A stretch of DNA of 64,000 nucleotides from Colwellia sp. Arc7-D. GTDB taxonomy: Bacteria > Pseudomonadota > Gammaproteobacteria > Enterobacterales > Alteromonadaceae. The notes under the pieces were generated by a model. It was not told the DNA's origin and ran no database searches. It saw only the letters and a list, made by a program, of their open reading frames with translations. Positions 54,455-63,264 of the stretch are shown in pieces; position 1 is the stretch's first letter; every line of letters starts with the position of its first letter. The translations under genes and the position numbers were made by a program. The DNA is taken from assembly GCF_003061515.1 (NCBI RefSeq), contig NZ_CP028924.1:1240001-1304000 (forward strand), in the 5' to 3' direction.

Positions 54455-57069
54455 TGAATAAATTGTCCTATCTATTTATTTCCACTATTTCAGCATTGGG
54501 TTTGGCGGCTTGTAATTCAGATACTGAGCTTCAATCTTCTGCAGACTCTGCTGCAATAGTTAAGCCGCAACTCGCTGTTGAAGTATCGAAATCAGCCAAG
54601 AAAGACCTGTCAATTTGGCCGACCATTCACTCAGCTGTTAAAACTGATGAAGCCGTTGAGCGCAAAGTACAGCGCATATTGTCAACGATGACTTTAGCGC
54701 AAAAAGTAGCGCAAATGATCCAACCAGAAATTCGTGATATTACGCCTGAAGATATGCGTAAATATGGTTTTGGTTCATACCTCAATGGTGGTGGGGCTTT
54801 TCCAGATAATAACAAACATGCCACTCCAAAAGATTGGATAGCGTTAGCCGAGTCTATGTATCAAGCATCAATTGATGATTCACTTGATGGTTCAACCATT
54901 CCTACTATGTGGGGAACAGACGCGGTTCATGGTCATAACAACGTTATTGGTGCGACATTATTCCCGCATAATATTGGCTTAGGTGCGGCAAATAATCCTG
55001 CCTTAGTCGAAAAAATAGCAAAAATTACCGCCACCGAAGTGATGGTAACCGGTATTGATTGGGTTTTTGCGCCAACCGTAGCAACGGTTAGAGATGATCG
55101 ATGGGGCCGCACTTATGAAGGTTATTCTGAAGATCCAGAAATTGTAAGATCTTATGCTGCATCTGTGGTTAAAGGTTTACAAGGCCATGCGGGTAATGAC
55201 TTTTTAGGTGATGATCGTGTGATCAGTACCGTAAAGCACTTTATTGGTGACGGCGGCACAATTAACGGTGACGACCAAGGCGATAACTTAACATCAGAGC
55301 AAGATTTATATGACCTACATGCTCAAGGTTATGTTGGTGGTTTAACTGCTGGTGCGCAATCGGTTATGGCATCATTTAACAGTTGGCAGGGTGATAAAAT
55401 TCACGGTAACCGTTACCTGTTAACTGATGTGTTGAAAAACAAAATGGGTTTTGATGGTTTTGTTGTCGGTGACTGGAATGGTCACGGGCAAATTGTTGGC
55501 TGTACTAATGATAATTGTCCACAAGCGGCCAATGCGGGTTTAGATATTTTTATGGTGCCAACAGATGCTTGGAAACCATTAATGGAAAATACTATCGCCC
55601 AAGTCAAGCAAGGCATTATTCCTCAAGCACGCATCGACGATGCGGTTAGCCGTATTTTACGCGTTAAGCTACGTGCAGGTTTGTTTAATAAACCTAGTCC
55701 TGCTAATCGACTTTTTTCTGGTAAAACAGAATTAGTGGGCAGTGAAGAACATCGTGAAGTGGCTCGACAAGCCGTAAGAGAATCTTTGGTATTATTGAAA
55801 AACAAAGATAATTTATTACCACTTTCACCTAAGTTAAATATTTTGGTTGCTGGTGATGCTGCTCATAACATCGGCAAGCAATCGGGTGGTTGGAGTATTA
55901 CTTGGCAAGGCACTAATAACAGTAATGAAGATTTTCCAGGTGGTACATCAATCTATGATGGTTTAGCTTCTCAAGTTAAAGCCGCAGGTGGCAAAATTAC
56001 TTTGAGTGAACATGGTCAGTTTTCACAAAAACCAGATGTTGCCATTGTTGTTTTTGGTGAAGAACCTTATGCAGAAGGCCATGGCGATAAAGATAATTTA
56101 GCTTATCAGCGCGGTATGAAAACTGATCTAGCCTTATTGAAAAAGCTTAAAGCTCAAGGTATTCCAGTGGTAAGTGTTTTTATCAGCGGTCGCCCTATGT
56201 GGGTAAATGCTGAACTTAATGCCAGTGATGCATTTGTTGCTGCTTGGTTACCTGGCTCTGAAGGTAAGGCCGTAGCTGATGTGCTACTAACTGATAAGAA
56301 CAAGAAAATTCAGCATGACTTTAAAGGAAAGTTGTCTTTTTCTTGGCCGAAAACAGCAACCCAAACCGTTAACCGATTTGACGAAGTTTACGACCCGTTA
56401 TTACCTTACGGTTTTGGTTTAACGTACAAAAATAACAAAGAACAAGTACTTTTATCAGATACATTATCTGAAGAAGTTAGCAGTGATGAAGGTCTAGCCA
56501 AAAACACCAATATATTCTCTGGTCAAGTAGCTAAGCCATGGCGCATGTTCTTGTCATCTGAGCAGCAATCATTTGAACTACGCTCAAATAGTGGCAAACT
56601 ACCAGGTATTGCTTATCGTACGGTGGATAAAGTTGTTCAAGAAGATGCATTTCGACTTGATACTACTGGCACTGCAAAAACAGGCGTTGTATTTTCAAGC
56701 AGCTTTAGTGAAGATCTTGGTTTTGAACTAGAGCAAAACTCTGCCTTGGTTATTACCGTAAAACGTGACTCAAGCATAACTGCGCCAGTGGTTGTAGAAA
56801 TGCACTGTGAATCAATTGGTGACGCATTGGGCAGCTGTCGAGCAGCTGTTGATATTACTGAGCAGATGCAAACAATAGCGCAAGGACAGTGGCAAGATAT
56901 TGCGATTAACTTACAATGCTTTGTTAAAAAAGGTATTGCGATGGACAAAATTGTATCACCGTTTGCGCTGTATACGCATGGCGCTGTTAAGCTTTCAATA
57001 AGTGATATTCGTTATCAACCGCAAGCTGAAATTAATACCCTTAAGGCGCTATTAATTGAATGTCCTTAA
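54454..57069 (+). CDS. Lipoprotein GH3 exo-beta-glucosidase (ExoP type)
   Basis: 871 residues. Lipobox GLAAC at Cys20. GH3 N-domain: WGTDAVHGHNNVIGATLFPH, RWGRTYEGYSEDPEIV, TVKHFIGDGG and the nucleophile D340 in FVVGDWNGHG; C-domain VVFGEEPYAEGHGDK holds the acid/base region. The C-terminal 170 residues (about 700-871: FELRSNSGKLPGIAYRT, LQCFVKKGIAMDKIVSPFAL) are an ExoP_C-like galactose-binding domain, related in type to the GH16 modules. It trims beta-1,3 (and perhaps 1,4)-glucosides to glucose, in the periplasm. One-base overlap with the transporter gene. Confidence 0.92.
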   Translation: MNKLSYLFISTISALGLAACNSDTELQSSADSAAIVKPQLAVEVSKSAKKDLSIWPTIHSAVKTDEAVERKVQRILSTMTLAQKVAQMIQPEIRDITPEDMRKYGFGSYLNGGGAFPDNNKHATPKDWIALAESMYQASIDDSLDGSTIPTMWGTDAVHGHNNVIGATLFPHNIGLGAANNPALVEKIAKITATEVMVTGIDWVFAPTVATVRDDRWGRTYEGYSEDPEIVRSYAASVVKGLQGHAGNDFLGDDRVISTVKHFIGDGGTINGDDQGDNLTSEQDLYDLHAQGYVGGLTAGAQSVMASFNSWQGDKIHGNRYLLTDVLKNKMGFDGFVVGDWNGHGQIVGCTNDNCPQAANAGLDIFMVPTDAWKPLMENTIAQVKQGIIPQARIDDAVSRILRVKLRAGLFNKPSPANRLFSGKTELVGSEEHREVARQAVRESLVLLKNKDNLLPLSPKLNILVAGDAAHNIGKQSGGWSITWQGTNNSNEDFPGGTSIYDGLASQVKAAGGKITLSEHGQFSQKPDVAIVVFGEEPYAEGHGDKDNLAYQRGMKTDLALLKKLKAQGIPVVSVFISGRPMWVNAELNASDAFVAAWLPGSEGKAVADVLLTDKNKKIQHDFKGKLSFSWPKTATQTVNRFDEVYDPLLPYGFGLTYKNNKEQVLLSDTLSEEVSSDEGLAKNTNIFSGQVAKPWRMFLSSEQQSFELRSNSGKLPGIAYRTVDKVVQEDAFRLDTTGTAKTGVVFSSSFSEDLGFELEQNSALVITVKRDSSITAPVVVEMHCESIGDALGSCRAAVDITEQMQTIAQGQWQDIAINLQCFVKKGIAMDKIVSPFALYTHGAVKLSISDIRYQPQAEINTLKALLIECP

Positions 57070-57101
57070 TAGCTAAACCCTAAAACATAATAACCTTGTT
57101 A

Positions 57102-57136
57102 AAAAGGCGAGTAGTTTTCTACTCGCCTTTTCTTTT
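57102..57136 (+). terminator. Terminator of the glucan locus
   Basis: Perfect 13-bp stem AAAAGGCGAGTAG (57102-57114) / CTACTCGCCTTTT (57119-57131) with loop TTTT, followed by CTTTTCTC. It is 33 bases after the GH3 stop. Confidence 0.92.
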
Positions 57137-57283
57137 CTCAATTTTTAGTGATTTATGCAATTAACCCAAGACTATTGGGGCAAAAACCACGATAATTCCC
57201 CGCATTAAGATAAACTCGCTCGTTAGCAAAGTTTCAAAGTGAAATTTTGGCAGTTACAGCAATCAATTGTGGGACCCATACCA

Positions 57284-59473
57284 ATGGAAATTAAAGTTAA
57301 TTTTCTCGACAACGTAAAAGTTGAAGCCAAATTTGATGATTTTACCGTCATTGCCGACCAACCTATTCGTTATAAAGGTGATGGTTCAGCCCCCGGACCG
57401 TTTGATTACTTCCTAGCATCTTCCGCTATGTGTGCTGCATATTTTGTTAAGGTGTATTGTAATTCGCGTGATATTCCAACGGAAAATATTCGTTTATCAC
57501 AAAACAATATTGTTGATCCTGAAGATCGCTATAAACAAATATTCCAAATTCAAGTTGAGCTACCTGAAAGCATTTCAGAAAAAGACCGTTTAGGTATTCG
57601 CCGCTCAATTGACCGTTGTACGGTAAAAAAAGTCATACAAACGGGTCCAGAATTTAAAGTTGATCTAGTAGATAGCTTAGAAGATGACGCACAAGCCATG
57701 TTAATGGCAGGCACTGAAGGCGGAGAAAGTACTTATATTTTAGGTAAAGACTTACCGCTAGAAGAAACTATTAAAAACATGACCGCACTTTTGGCGGGCT
57801 TAGGTATGAAAATTGAGATTGCTTCATGGCGCAATATTGTTCCTAATGTTTGGTCTTTACATATTCGTGATGCCGCTTCGCCGATGTGTTTTACCAATGG
57901 TAAAGGTGCTACGAAAGAAAGCGCACTTTGTTCAGCCTTAGGTGAGTTTATTGAACGCCTTAATTGTAATTTCTTTTATAACGATCAGTTTTTGGGCCAA
58001 GACATTGCTAACAGTGACTTTGTACATTATCCGAATGAAAAGTGGTTCAAATTAGATGAAAGTGATGATTTACCTAGCGGTATTTTAGATGACTATTGCC
58101 TCGATATTTACAACCCTGATGATGAGCTACGTGGTTCAAATTTAATTGATACTAACTCAGGAAATGCTGAGCGTGGTATTTGTGCAATTCCTTATGTTCG
58201 TCAATCTGACGGCGAAACGGTATACATTCCATCAAACTTAATTGAAAACTTATTTTTAAGTAATGGTATGAGTGCGGGTAATAATCTAGCTGAAGCGCAA
58301 GTGCAGTGTTTGTCTGAAATATTCGAGAGAGCAGTAAAAAGACAAATAATTGAACAAGAAATTGTTTTACCTGATGTACCCAAAAATGTGCTTGAAAAGT
58401 TTCCTAGCATTTTAGCTGGTATCGAAGCCCTTGAAGCACAAGGTTTTCCTGTTGTTGTTAAAGATGCCTCGTTAGGCGGTCAATTTCCGGTGATGTGTGT
58501 CACCCTTATGAACCCGAAAACTGGTGGCGTATTCGCCTCTTTTGGTGCTCACCCAAGTTTTGAGGTGGCGTTAGAACGCAGCTTAACTGAATTGTTACAA
58601 GGGCGCAGTTTTGAAGGCCTCAATGATGTACCAAGACCAACATTTAACAGCCTTGCGGTATCTGAGCCTGAAAATGCTGTAGAGCATTTCATTGACTCAA
58701 CGGGTGTAATTTCGTGGCGCTTTTTCAGTAATAAACAAGACTATGAATTCTGCGAATGGGATTTTTCTGGCACGAGTGCAGAAGAAAACGATCGTTTATT
58801 CGCTATTTTAAAAGACTTAGGCAAAGAAGCTTATGTTGCTGTATTTGACCAACTTGGCGCTACCGCTTGTCGTATATTAGTTCCTGACTATTCTGAGATT
58901 TATCCCGTTGAAGATTTGGTTTGGGATAATACTAATAAAGCATTAAATTACCGTGAAGATATCCTCAACCTTCATATTTTAGATGATGACGAACTAGAAA
59001 GTTTAGTGACTCGTTTAGAAGATAGTCAGCTAGATAACTATATTGATATTAGAACCTTAATAGGTATTGAATTTGATGAAAATACCGTTTGGGGACAACT
59101 CACTATTTTAGAGCTTAAAATACTGATTTATTTAGCCCTAGGTGCATTGGAAGACGCACAAGAACTAGTTGAAGAGTTTTTACAGTTTAACGACAACACC
59201 GTTGAACGCCGCCTGTTTTATCAAGCGATGCAAGCGGTGCTTGAGATCGTCATTGACGAAGATATGGCGCTGGAAGATTTTATAGCTAACCTAAATAGTA
59301 TGTTTGGCGAAGAAACGATGAATAATGTTGTTGGCTCGGCATATGGTGAGGTTAAATTCTTTGGTCTTACTAAAACAGGTATGGATTTAGCTGGCTTAGA
59401 TAAACACTTAAGATTAATCGACAGCTACAAGAAGCTTCATCAGGCTCGAAAAATTCAAGCAGAAAATAAATAA
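57284..59473 (+). CDS. OsmC-YcaO fusion protein
   Basis: 729 residues from the ATG at 57284 (MEIKVNFLDN is the family opening; an in-frame GTG at 57239 lacks support). Residues 1-140 are an OsmC domain with both reactive Cys (SSAMCAAY and IDRCTVKKV), linked to peroxide reduction. The rest is a YcaO domain (GKGATKESALCSALGEFIERL, GNAERGICAIPYVRQSDGETV, NNLAEAQVQCLSEIFERAVK, LERSLTELLQGR) with the family's ATP-binding acidic residues, and a helical C-tail. YcaO enzymes phosphorylate amide backbones; in E. coli YcaO affects ribosomal protein S12 methylthiolation. The fusion is known in Shewanella and Vibrio relatives. Own terminator. Confidence 0.92.
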   Translation: MEIKVNFLDNVKVEAKFDDFTVIADQPIRYKGDGSAPGPFDYFLASSAMCAAYFVKVYCNSRDIPTENIRLSQNNIVDPEDRYKQIFQIQVELPESISEKDRLGIRRSIDRCTVKKVIQTGPEFKVDLVDSLEDDAQAMLMAGTEGGESTYILGKDLPLEETIKNMTALLAGLGMKIEIASWRNIVPNVWSLHIRDAASPMCFTNGKGATKESALCSALGEFIERLNCNFFYNDQFLGQDIANSDFVHYPNEKWFKLDESDDLPSGILDDYCLDIYNPDDELRGSNLIDTNSGNAERGICAIPYVRQSDGETVYIPSNLIENLFLSNGMSAGNNLAEAQVQCLSEIFERAVKRQIIEQEIVLPDVPKNVLEKFPSILAGIEALEAQGFPVVVKDASLGGQFPVMCVTLMNPKTGGVFASFGAHPSFEVALERSLTELLQGRSFEGLNDVPRPTFNSLAVSEPENAVEHFIDSTGVISWRFFSNKQDYEFCEWDFSGTSAEENDRLFAILKDLGKEAYVAVFDQLGATACRILVPDYSEIYPVEDLVWDNTNKALNYREDILNLHILDDDELESLVTRLEDSQLDNYIDIRTLIGIEFDENTVWGQLTILELKILIYLALGALEDAQELVEEFLQFNDNTVERRLFYQAMQAVLEIVIDEDMALEDFIANLNSMFGEETMNNVVGSAYGEVKFFGLTKTGMDLAGLDKHLRLIDSYKKLHQARKIQAENK

Positions 59474-59527
59474 AATCTAAACTAGTTAATTAAACGATAA
59501 CGATCACAAGCCAGTTATAACAACTTT

Positions 59528-59564
59528 AAAAGCCAATACCTAATGATAGGTGTTGGCTTTTTTT
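59528..59564 (+). terminator. Terminator after the OsmC-YcaO gene
   Basis: AAAAGCCAATACCT (59528-59541) / AGGTGTTGGCTTTT (59548-59561), one wobble, loop AATGAT, then T tract. It lies 54 bases after the stop. Confidence 0.9.
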
Positions 59565-59602
59565 ATAAGCGCTTATATGTGATATTAATCTGGTTTGTCT
59601 TT

Positions 59603-59749
59603 ATTTTAGGCAAAAAAAAGCGTTTACCGACAAGGTAAACGCATTAAACAACATATAATAAAAACATAAAACACTCAGGGAAGTAAGTCTCTCATATAGT
59701 AAGAGGGGTGTTTTAAGGATAAGTTCAATTTGATTCAAAAGTTTTTTAT
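59603..59749. repeat. 147-bp direct repeat, copy 1
   Basis: Shares about 85% identity with 59871-60017 in the same orientation, including a 44-base perfectly conserved core (CTCTTACTATATGAGAG... on the minus strand) and a 9-bp stem at one end. The two copies are 268 bases apart (start to start). Confidence 0.85.
59612..59708 (-). ncRNA. Candidate small RNA, copy 1
   Basis: Read on the minus strand: a 5' hairpin CTCTTA/TGAGAG (loop CTATA), an unpaired ACTTACTTCCCTGAG stretch, an AT-rich part, then GCGTTTACC/GGTAAACGC and eight Ts, a Rho-independent terminator (59620-59642 stem). The start is a guess; a TTGAAT-N17-TAAAAC promoter-like string precedes it. The CTTCCCT could pair with AGGGAAG-like ribosome sites. 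A six-codon MRDLLP frame begins inside. Not a recognised Rfam family to me. Confidence 0.45.
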
Positions 59750-59870
59750 GAATGTAGATTGAGTTACTTATATTAGGTAATAAAGGTTAGTTATTTTCTT
59801 GATGGTTAATGAAATAAGCCAAAGGAAATAAGTTAAAGCTAGAGAATAATTCTAGAAAAAAATTTACTAA

Positions 59871-60017
59871 ATTTTAGGTGAAAAAAAAGCGTTTACCAAA
59901 TAGGTAGACGCTTTAAAAAACATAAAATATAAACATAAAACACTCAGGGAAGTAAGTCTCTCATATAGTAAGAGGGGGTTTTTAAGGATAAGTTCAATTT
60001 GATTAAAACTTTTTATA
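59871..60017. repeat. 147-bp direct repeat, copy 2
   Basis: Partner of 59603-59749. Its terminator stem keeps pairing by a wobble: GCGTTTACC/GGTAGACGC. A TTTAAT-N17-TAAAAA string precedes the core, similar to copy 1. Confidence 0.85.
59881..59978 (-). ncRNA. Candidate small RNA, copy 2
   Basis: Same design as 59612-59708: CTCTTA/TGAGAG hairpin, the identical ACTTACTTCCCTGAG segment, AT-rich linker, stem 59889-59911 (GCGTCTACC/GGTAAACGC on the minus strand) and eight Ts. The base change between copies keeps a G-T pair. The transcript limits are inferred; no expression is shown. Confidence 0.45.
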
Positions 60018-60411
60018 TTTTTTTGAAACATTAAACTAGAAAGCAAAGTTATTGCCTTGATAGTTCGATCATAAACAAGGTAAATAATATCAATTAAAGC
60101 AATAGAATTTCAGCCAAACGTTTATTGGAAAATAACGTGGACTGTCCCACCTCTTTTCATCGACTATGGTCATATAATTAGATAAAGCGATGCCAGTTAT
60201 AAATGACAAATATTCTATAAAGCAGTCATTTGGTTGATTATACGAAAGGGCACTTGGGCCTACAGTAGTCGTTGCAGTCCCTAGATTTAAAGATCACTTT
60301 GTGAACATTACATAAGTGAGTAATTATTAAGTTTTACTTTTGCAGTTGGCTCAAGAATAGTCATTAAATAAAGTTAGTATTTCCTACAAAAATCCTATCG
60401 AATAAATAACT
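60018..60411. other. Intergenic stretch upstream of the small-RNA pair
   Basis: About 390 bases with no supported gene. Frames are short; a CGAAAGGGCACTTGGGCC segment near 60245 has no known meaning. It is the 3' flank of the SYLF gene on the minus strand, so it may hold that transcript's end, but no terminator stem is clear. Confidence 0.45.
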
Positions 60412-60975
60412 TTAATTTAGCTCTTTATCCTTCCAAAATTTCGTGCCTTTTATAGTAGCCTGAAGCGCTAAACCGTTTTCTGTAAAAGTGTATACAGTGA
60501 CGTCTCCATAGTAGGCCTCACCTTCTGCTGATGCACCTTTACCGCTTGCTTTGGCAGAAGCATCTGCGTTACCACCGAATGTCCAACCTGTATTAACAAA
60601 GTTGTTCATTGCATCTACAGTATGGAAGATCATTACAATACGGTAATCCTTCACCCCAAGACCTAGACCGATTCCACCTTCAACCATATTCATGTATGTA
60701 TATTTACTTGAACTCATATTCTTAACTACGCCATATCCAGTTCCAGCAGCCATGAATATCAAATTGATGTTAGCATTAGAAAAAACTGCATAGCCAGGCG
60801 CTGAGTTGATTTGGCTGCGGGTGTCAGGCTTTTTAGTAAAAAGTTGTGTTAGCACTGCGTCTTTCATTTTTAGAATTTCTTGTTGTTTCTCTGCTTTAGT
60901 ACCACTTCCCATTGAAGCGCAAGCTACCAAAGTGAAAATAAAGATTAAACAAGATAAGTTTTTGATCGAGAACAT
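60412..60975 (-). CDS. SYLF/YSC84-type lipoprotein
   Basis: 187 residues. Lipobox LVAC at Cys19. The SYLF-type lipid-binding domain is visible: ALTQLFTKKPDTRSQINSAPGYAVF-like opening, FMAAGTGYGVVKN, MVEGGIGLGLGVKDYRIVMIFHT, WTFGGNADASAKASGKG and DVTVYTFTENGLALQATIKGTKFW. Proteins of this family bind lipids or actin in eukaryotes; in bacteria their role is open. AAGGGAAAA precedes the ATG, and a 14-bp tandem repeat (60991-61018) stands in the leader. The two candidate small RNAs lie downstream on the same strand. Confidence 0.88.
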   Translation of the reverse strand: MFSIKNLSCLIFIFTLVACASMGSGTKAEKQQEILKMKDAVLTQLFTKKPDTRSQINSAPGYAVFSNANINLIFMAAGTGYGVVKNMSSSKYTYMNMVEGGIGLGLGVKDYRIVMIFHTVDAMNNFVNTGWTFGGNADASAKASGKGASAEGEAYYGDVTVYTFTENGLALQATIKGTKFWKDKELN

Positions 60976-60990
60976 GGCATTTTCCCTTTT

Positions 60991-61018
60991 ACAGTTAATT
61001 GCTTACAGTTAATTGCTT
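60991..61018. repeat. 14-bp tandem repeat in the SYLF leader
   Basis: ACAGTTAATTGCTT twice (60991-61004, 61005-61018) plus a partial third. It lies just upstream of the SYLF gene's ribosome site. Confidence 0.8.
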
Positions 61019-61460
61019 ACAGTTTAGTTCAGAGCTTAAACATTTGTAAACATGTTGATTCATTATCATATGAATACAATTAGCTTATTTTTATAAGGAA
61101 GGTAAAACCATTATTGCTGTATGTGAAATTACTTCTCATAAAGTTTAGTAGAGAAACCTGATAGTTGTATTGATTATCCTTAATAATATGTATCAAATTA
61201 GCTTTATTAATGTCCGGTGTTACTTCAGAAATGTTTTTATACAATGGGAGTGGTAGGTACTCTATTTAGCCAGCTAAGTGGCAATCGTTAGCGTGCATAG
61301 TAATAATAGTTACGACCGCTGTGTCGGATTACTTGTCGTTAGATAAGCCAAGGCTAGCGTCCGGTTTCGTATTTTTGTTAATATCTGGTCAGTGAGTATT
61401 AGAGTATTATCCATCAAGCTAAATGTATTACACAACTTGTGAAATATAGTCTGTTTGATT
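61019..61460. other. Intergenic stretch between SYLF and the next gene
   Basis: About 440 bases with no recognised gene, repeat family or strong terminator. The promoter of the SYLF gene should be in its first part. Confidence 0.45.
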
Positions 61461-61760
61461 CTAAGCCGGACCTTGCAGTTTTAAATTCATTTTAGGATCT
61501 TTTAACACGATCCCTTTTTTAAAAAGTAATTTATGCAACTGCTTTTGTAATTTGGTTTCAGTATGACTGCCTAGTGCAACACGTAGCTTTTGTGCTTCAC
61601 TAAAATGGCAATGTACTAATAAACTGGCAGGGAAGCAATCGAACTGAACAGTGTGACTTAAATGACTAAAGCCATCGACTTGCATTGCCTCTTCATTGAT
61701 TTGGACTAATACAGCCAATAACTTATTGTTCAAACGATGGCAGATTTTACTCATTTTCAT
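61461..61760 (-). CDS. Small conserved protein of unknown function
   Basis: 99 residues. MSKICHRLNNKLLAVLVQINEEAMQVDGFSHLSHTVQFDCFPASLLVHCHF resembles a small family in marine gammaproteobacteria that is often labelled 'Fis family regulator' although no Fis HTH is visible; the pattern GF-x-HL-x(3)-V-x-F-x(2)-FP-x-SL is what I match. No clear ribosome site. A function is not assignable. Stand-alone. Confidence 0.6.
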   Translation of the reverse strand: MKMSKICHRLNNKLLAVLVQINEEAMQVDGFSHLSHTVQFDCFPASLLVHCHFSEAQKLRVALGSHTETKLQKQLHKLLFKKGIVLKDPKMNLKLQGPA

Positions 61761-62224
61761 ACTTTATGACTTACTCAATAGGCGCTAAGTTAACAAGGTA
61801 CATTGTAACCTATAGTTGGAACAACAAAATTGGAAAACGATAGAAATTTAAAATAGATATTGAAATGTCAGCTATCGTATCTTTGTTAACATTAAGTTAG
61901 TGATCATTAGATACTTCGTCAACTAGCCAATTGCGGACATTAAGCCTTTGCAAATTCAGGAGCATATTTAGGTTACTATTAGGCAAGATTTTCTGCTCAT
62001 TTGTGGGGTTGGTTTAAGCTCATTGCTGCCGGTGGACAGTCGATATAATAACGCTAACTGATGCCACACTGCTGACTTTAACGATTCGGTTACTAACGTC
62101 AACTGTGAGAATAAATAGTGGACACAATAAGATTTAAGGGATTAAAGTAACCTAAAAATAACCCGACCGAAAAACCTGCTCTTTCATATAATTAAGCCGC
62201 TGATTTTCAATGGTTACTTTGGCT
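61761..62224. other. Intergenic stretch before the membrane-anchored helical gene
   Basis: 464 bases with no recognised gene or repeat. Nothing to report beyond AT-rich sequence. Confidence 0.45.
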
Positions 62225-63259
62225 TTAATTTTCCTCTATATTTTTATCAGTCATATAACTTAATATTAAACCTTTAATCTCGTTGTTAGCGAACTGTGTA
62301 GCTAACACTTCTTTTTTGATTGCTCTTTTTGTAGATGGGCTTCTTCTAAGCGCAACTTCAAATAAACTAGCTACAGTAGACTTTGCTTCTAACGATTGAG
62401 CAGCGCTCCATGAAATTAATGCCGAGGCGGCTTCATATTGCCCCATATTCGCTAATGAACTTAAAGCAACATTAACTTTTTCTGTTGAATCACTCGATAA
62501 GTATTGAGTGAGATTTGGCACTAAAGATTCTGTTTGAATTGTATTCAGAGCACTACGTGCAGCAATATTTTTTGCTGATTCCTTGCTGTCGATATAGTCA
62601 AACAAGTATTGCACTTGTTCCGCTTTCGCATTTTTGGCAATGCTAGTTGCTAGTTCATTTAGATAAGGGCTAGTATCACTACTTTCAGCATATGCTTGTT
62701 GTACTAACTCCGTGAAATCACCACTTCGGTTAAATCGTGAAATAGCTTTTTTAACCAAATAAACAGCTTCTGAACCTTGCCATTTTTTAGTATTTACGAC
62801 ATCTAACATTAATTTACTTGCACTGGGTGTATTTATTGCAGCCAATAAACTAATGGTATATTCCACTAAACTGTCACCATCTGGCGTCGATAATTCTGCA
62901 TTATTTAGAATATCCAATATATAGTTATAAATATCCTTATCATCAGTATTCCTCAAATAGGTGATAAGCGACTTTTCAAACTGAATATCTACTACAGCGC
63001 CATTGCTAGCATTATCCAACAACGCTGTAAGACCTTGCATTGCTGTTTCAGAAGTTAATAAAGCCTCTCCTTGCTTTACTAACTTCTTCACCGTTAGATT
63101 TTGGCTATTATCGATCTTTTGAAGCTTGGCTTGGAGCGCAGGTACATCAATAATTTCAGCCTTATTGACATAAATATCACTCTGCACATTTCCTGTGCCG
63201 TACCAAATAAAATAAGTAATAAGCACAATCAGCATTGTCGCAATAGCAAAGTATTTCAT
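62225..63259 (-). CDS. Membrane-anchored all-helical (HEAT-like) protein
   Basis: 344 residues from the ATG at 63259. An N-terminal transmembrane segment (FAIATMLIVLITYFIW) precedes a periplasmic helical solenoid with repeated short helices: ALTALLDNASNG, YNYILDILNNAEL, EYTISLLAAINTPSASK, LNEYLATSIAKNA-like LNELATSIAKNA. It begins 5 bases after the stop of the lipase-like gene and on the same strand. This resembles the gene order of lipase-chaperone pairs, but the Lif motif RxxFDY is not seen, so a chaperone role is only a hint. Confidence 0.7.
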   Translation of the reverse strand: MKYFAIATMLIVLITYFIWYGTGNVQSDIYVNKAEIIDVPALQAKLQKIDNSQNLTVKKLVKQGEALLTSETAMQGLTALLDNASNGAVVDIQFEKSLITYLRNTDDKDIYNYILDILNNAELSTPDGDSLVEYTISLLAAINTPSASKLMLDVVNTKKWQGSEAVYLVKKAISRFNRSGDFTELVQQAYAESSDTSPYLNELATSIAKNAKAEQVQYLFDYIDSKESAKNIAARSALNTIQTESLVPNLTQYLSSDSTEKVNVALSSLANMGQYEAASALISWSAAQSLEAKSTVASLFEVALRRSPSTKRAIKKEVLATQFANNEIKGLILSYMTDKNIEEN

Positions 63260-63264
63260 GTTAG

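Noticed and set aside
62225..63259. Lipase foldase (Lif) identity
   Set aside because: Gene order fits, but the conserved RxxFDY motif is absent from the sequence.
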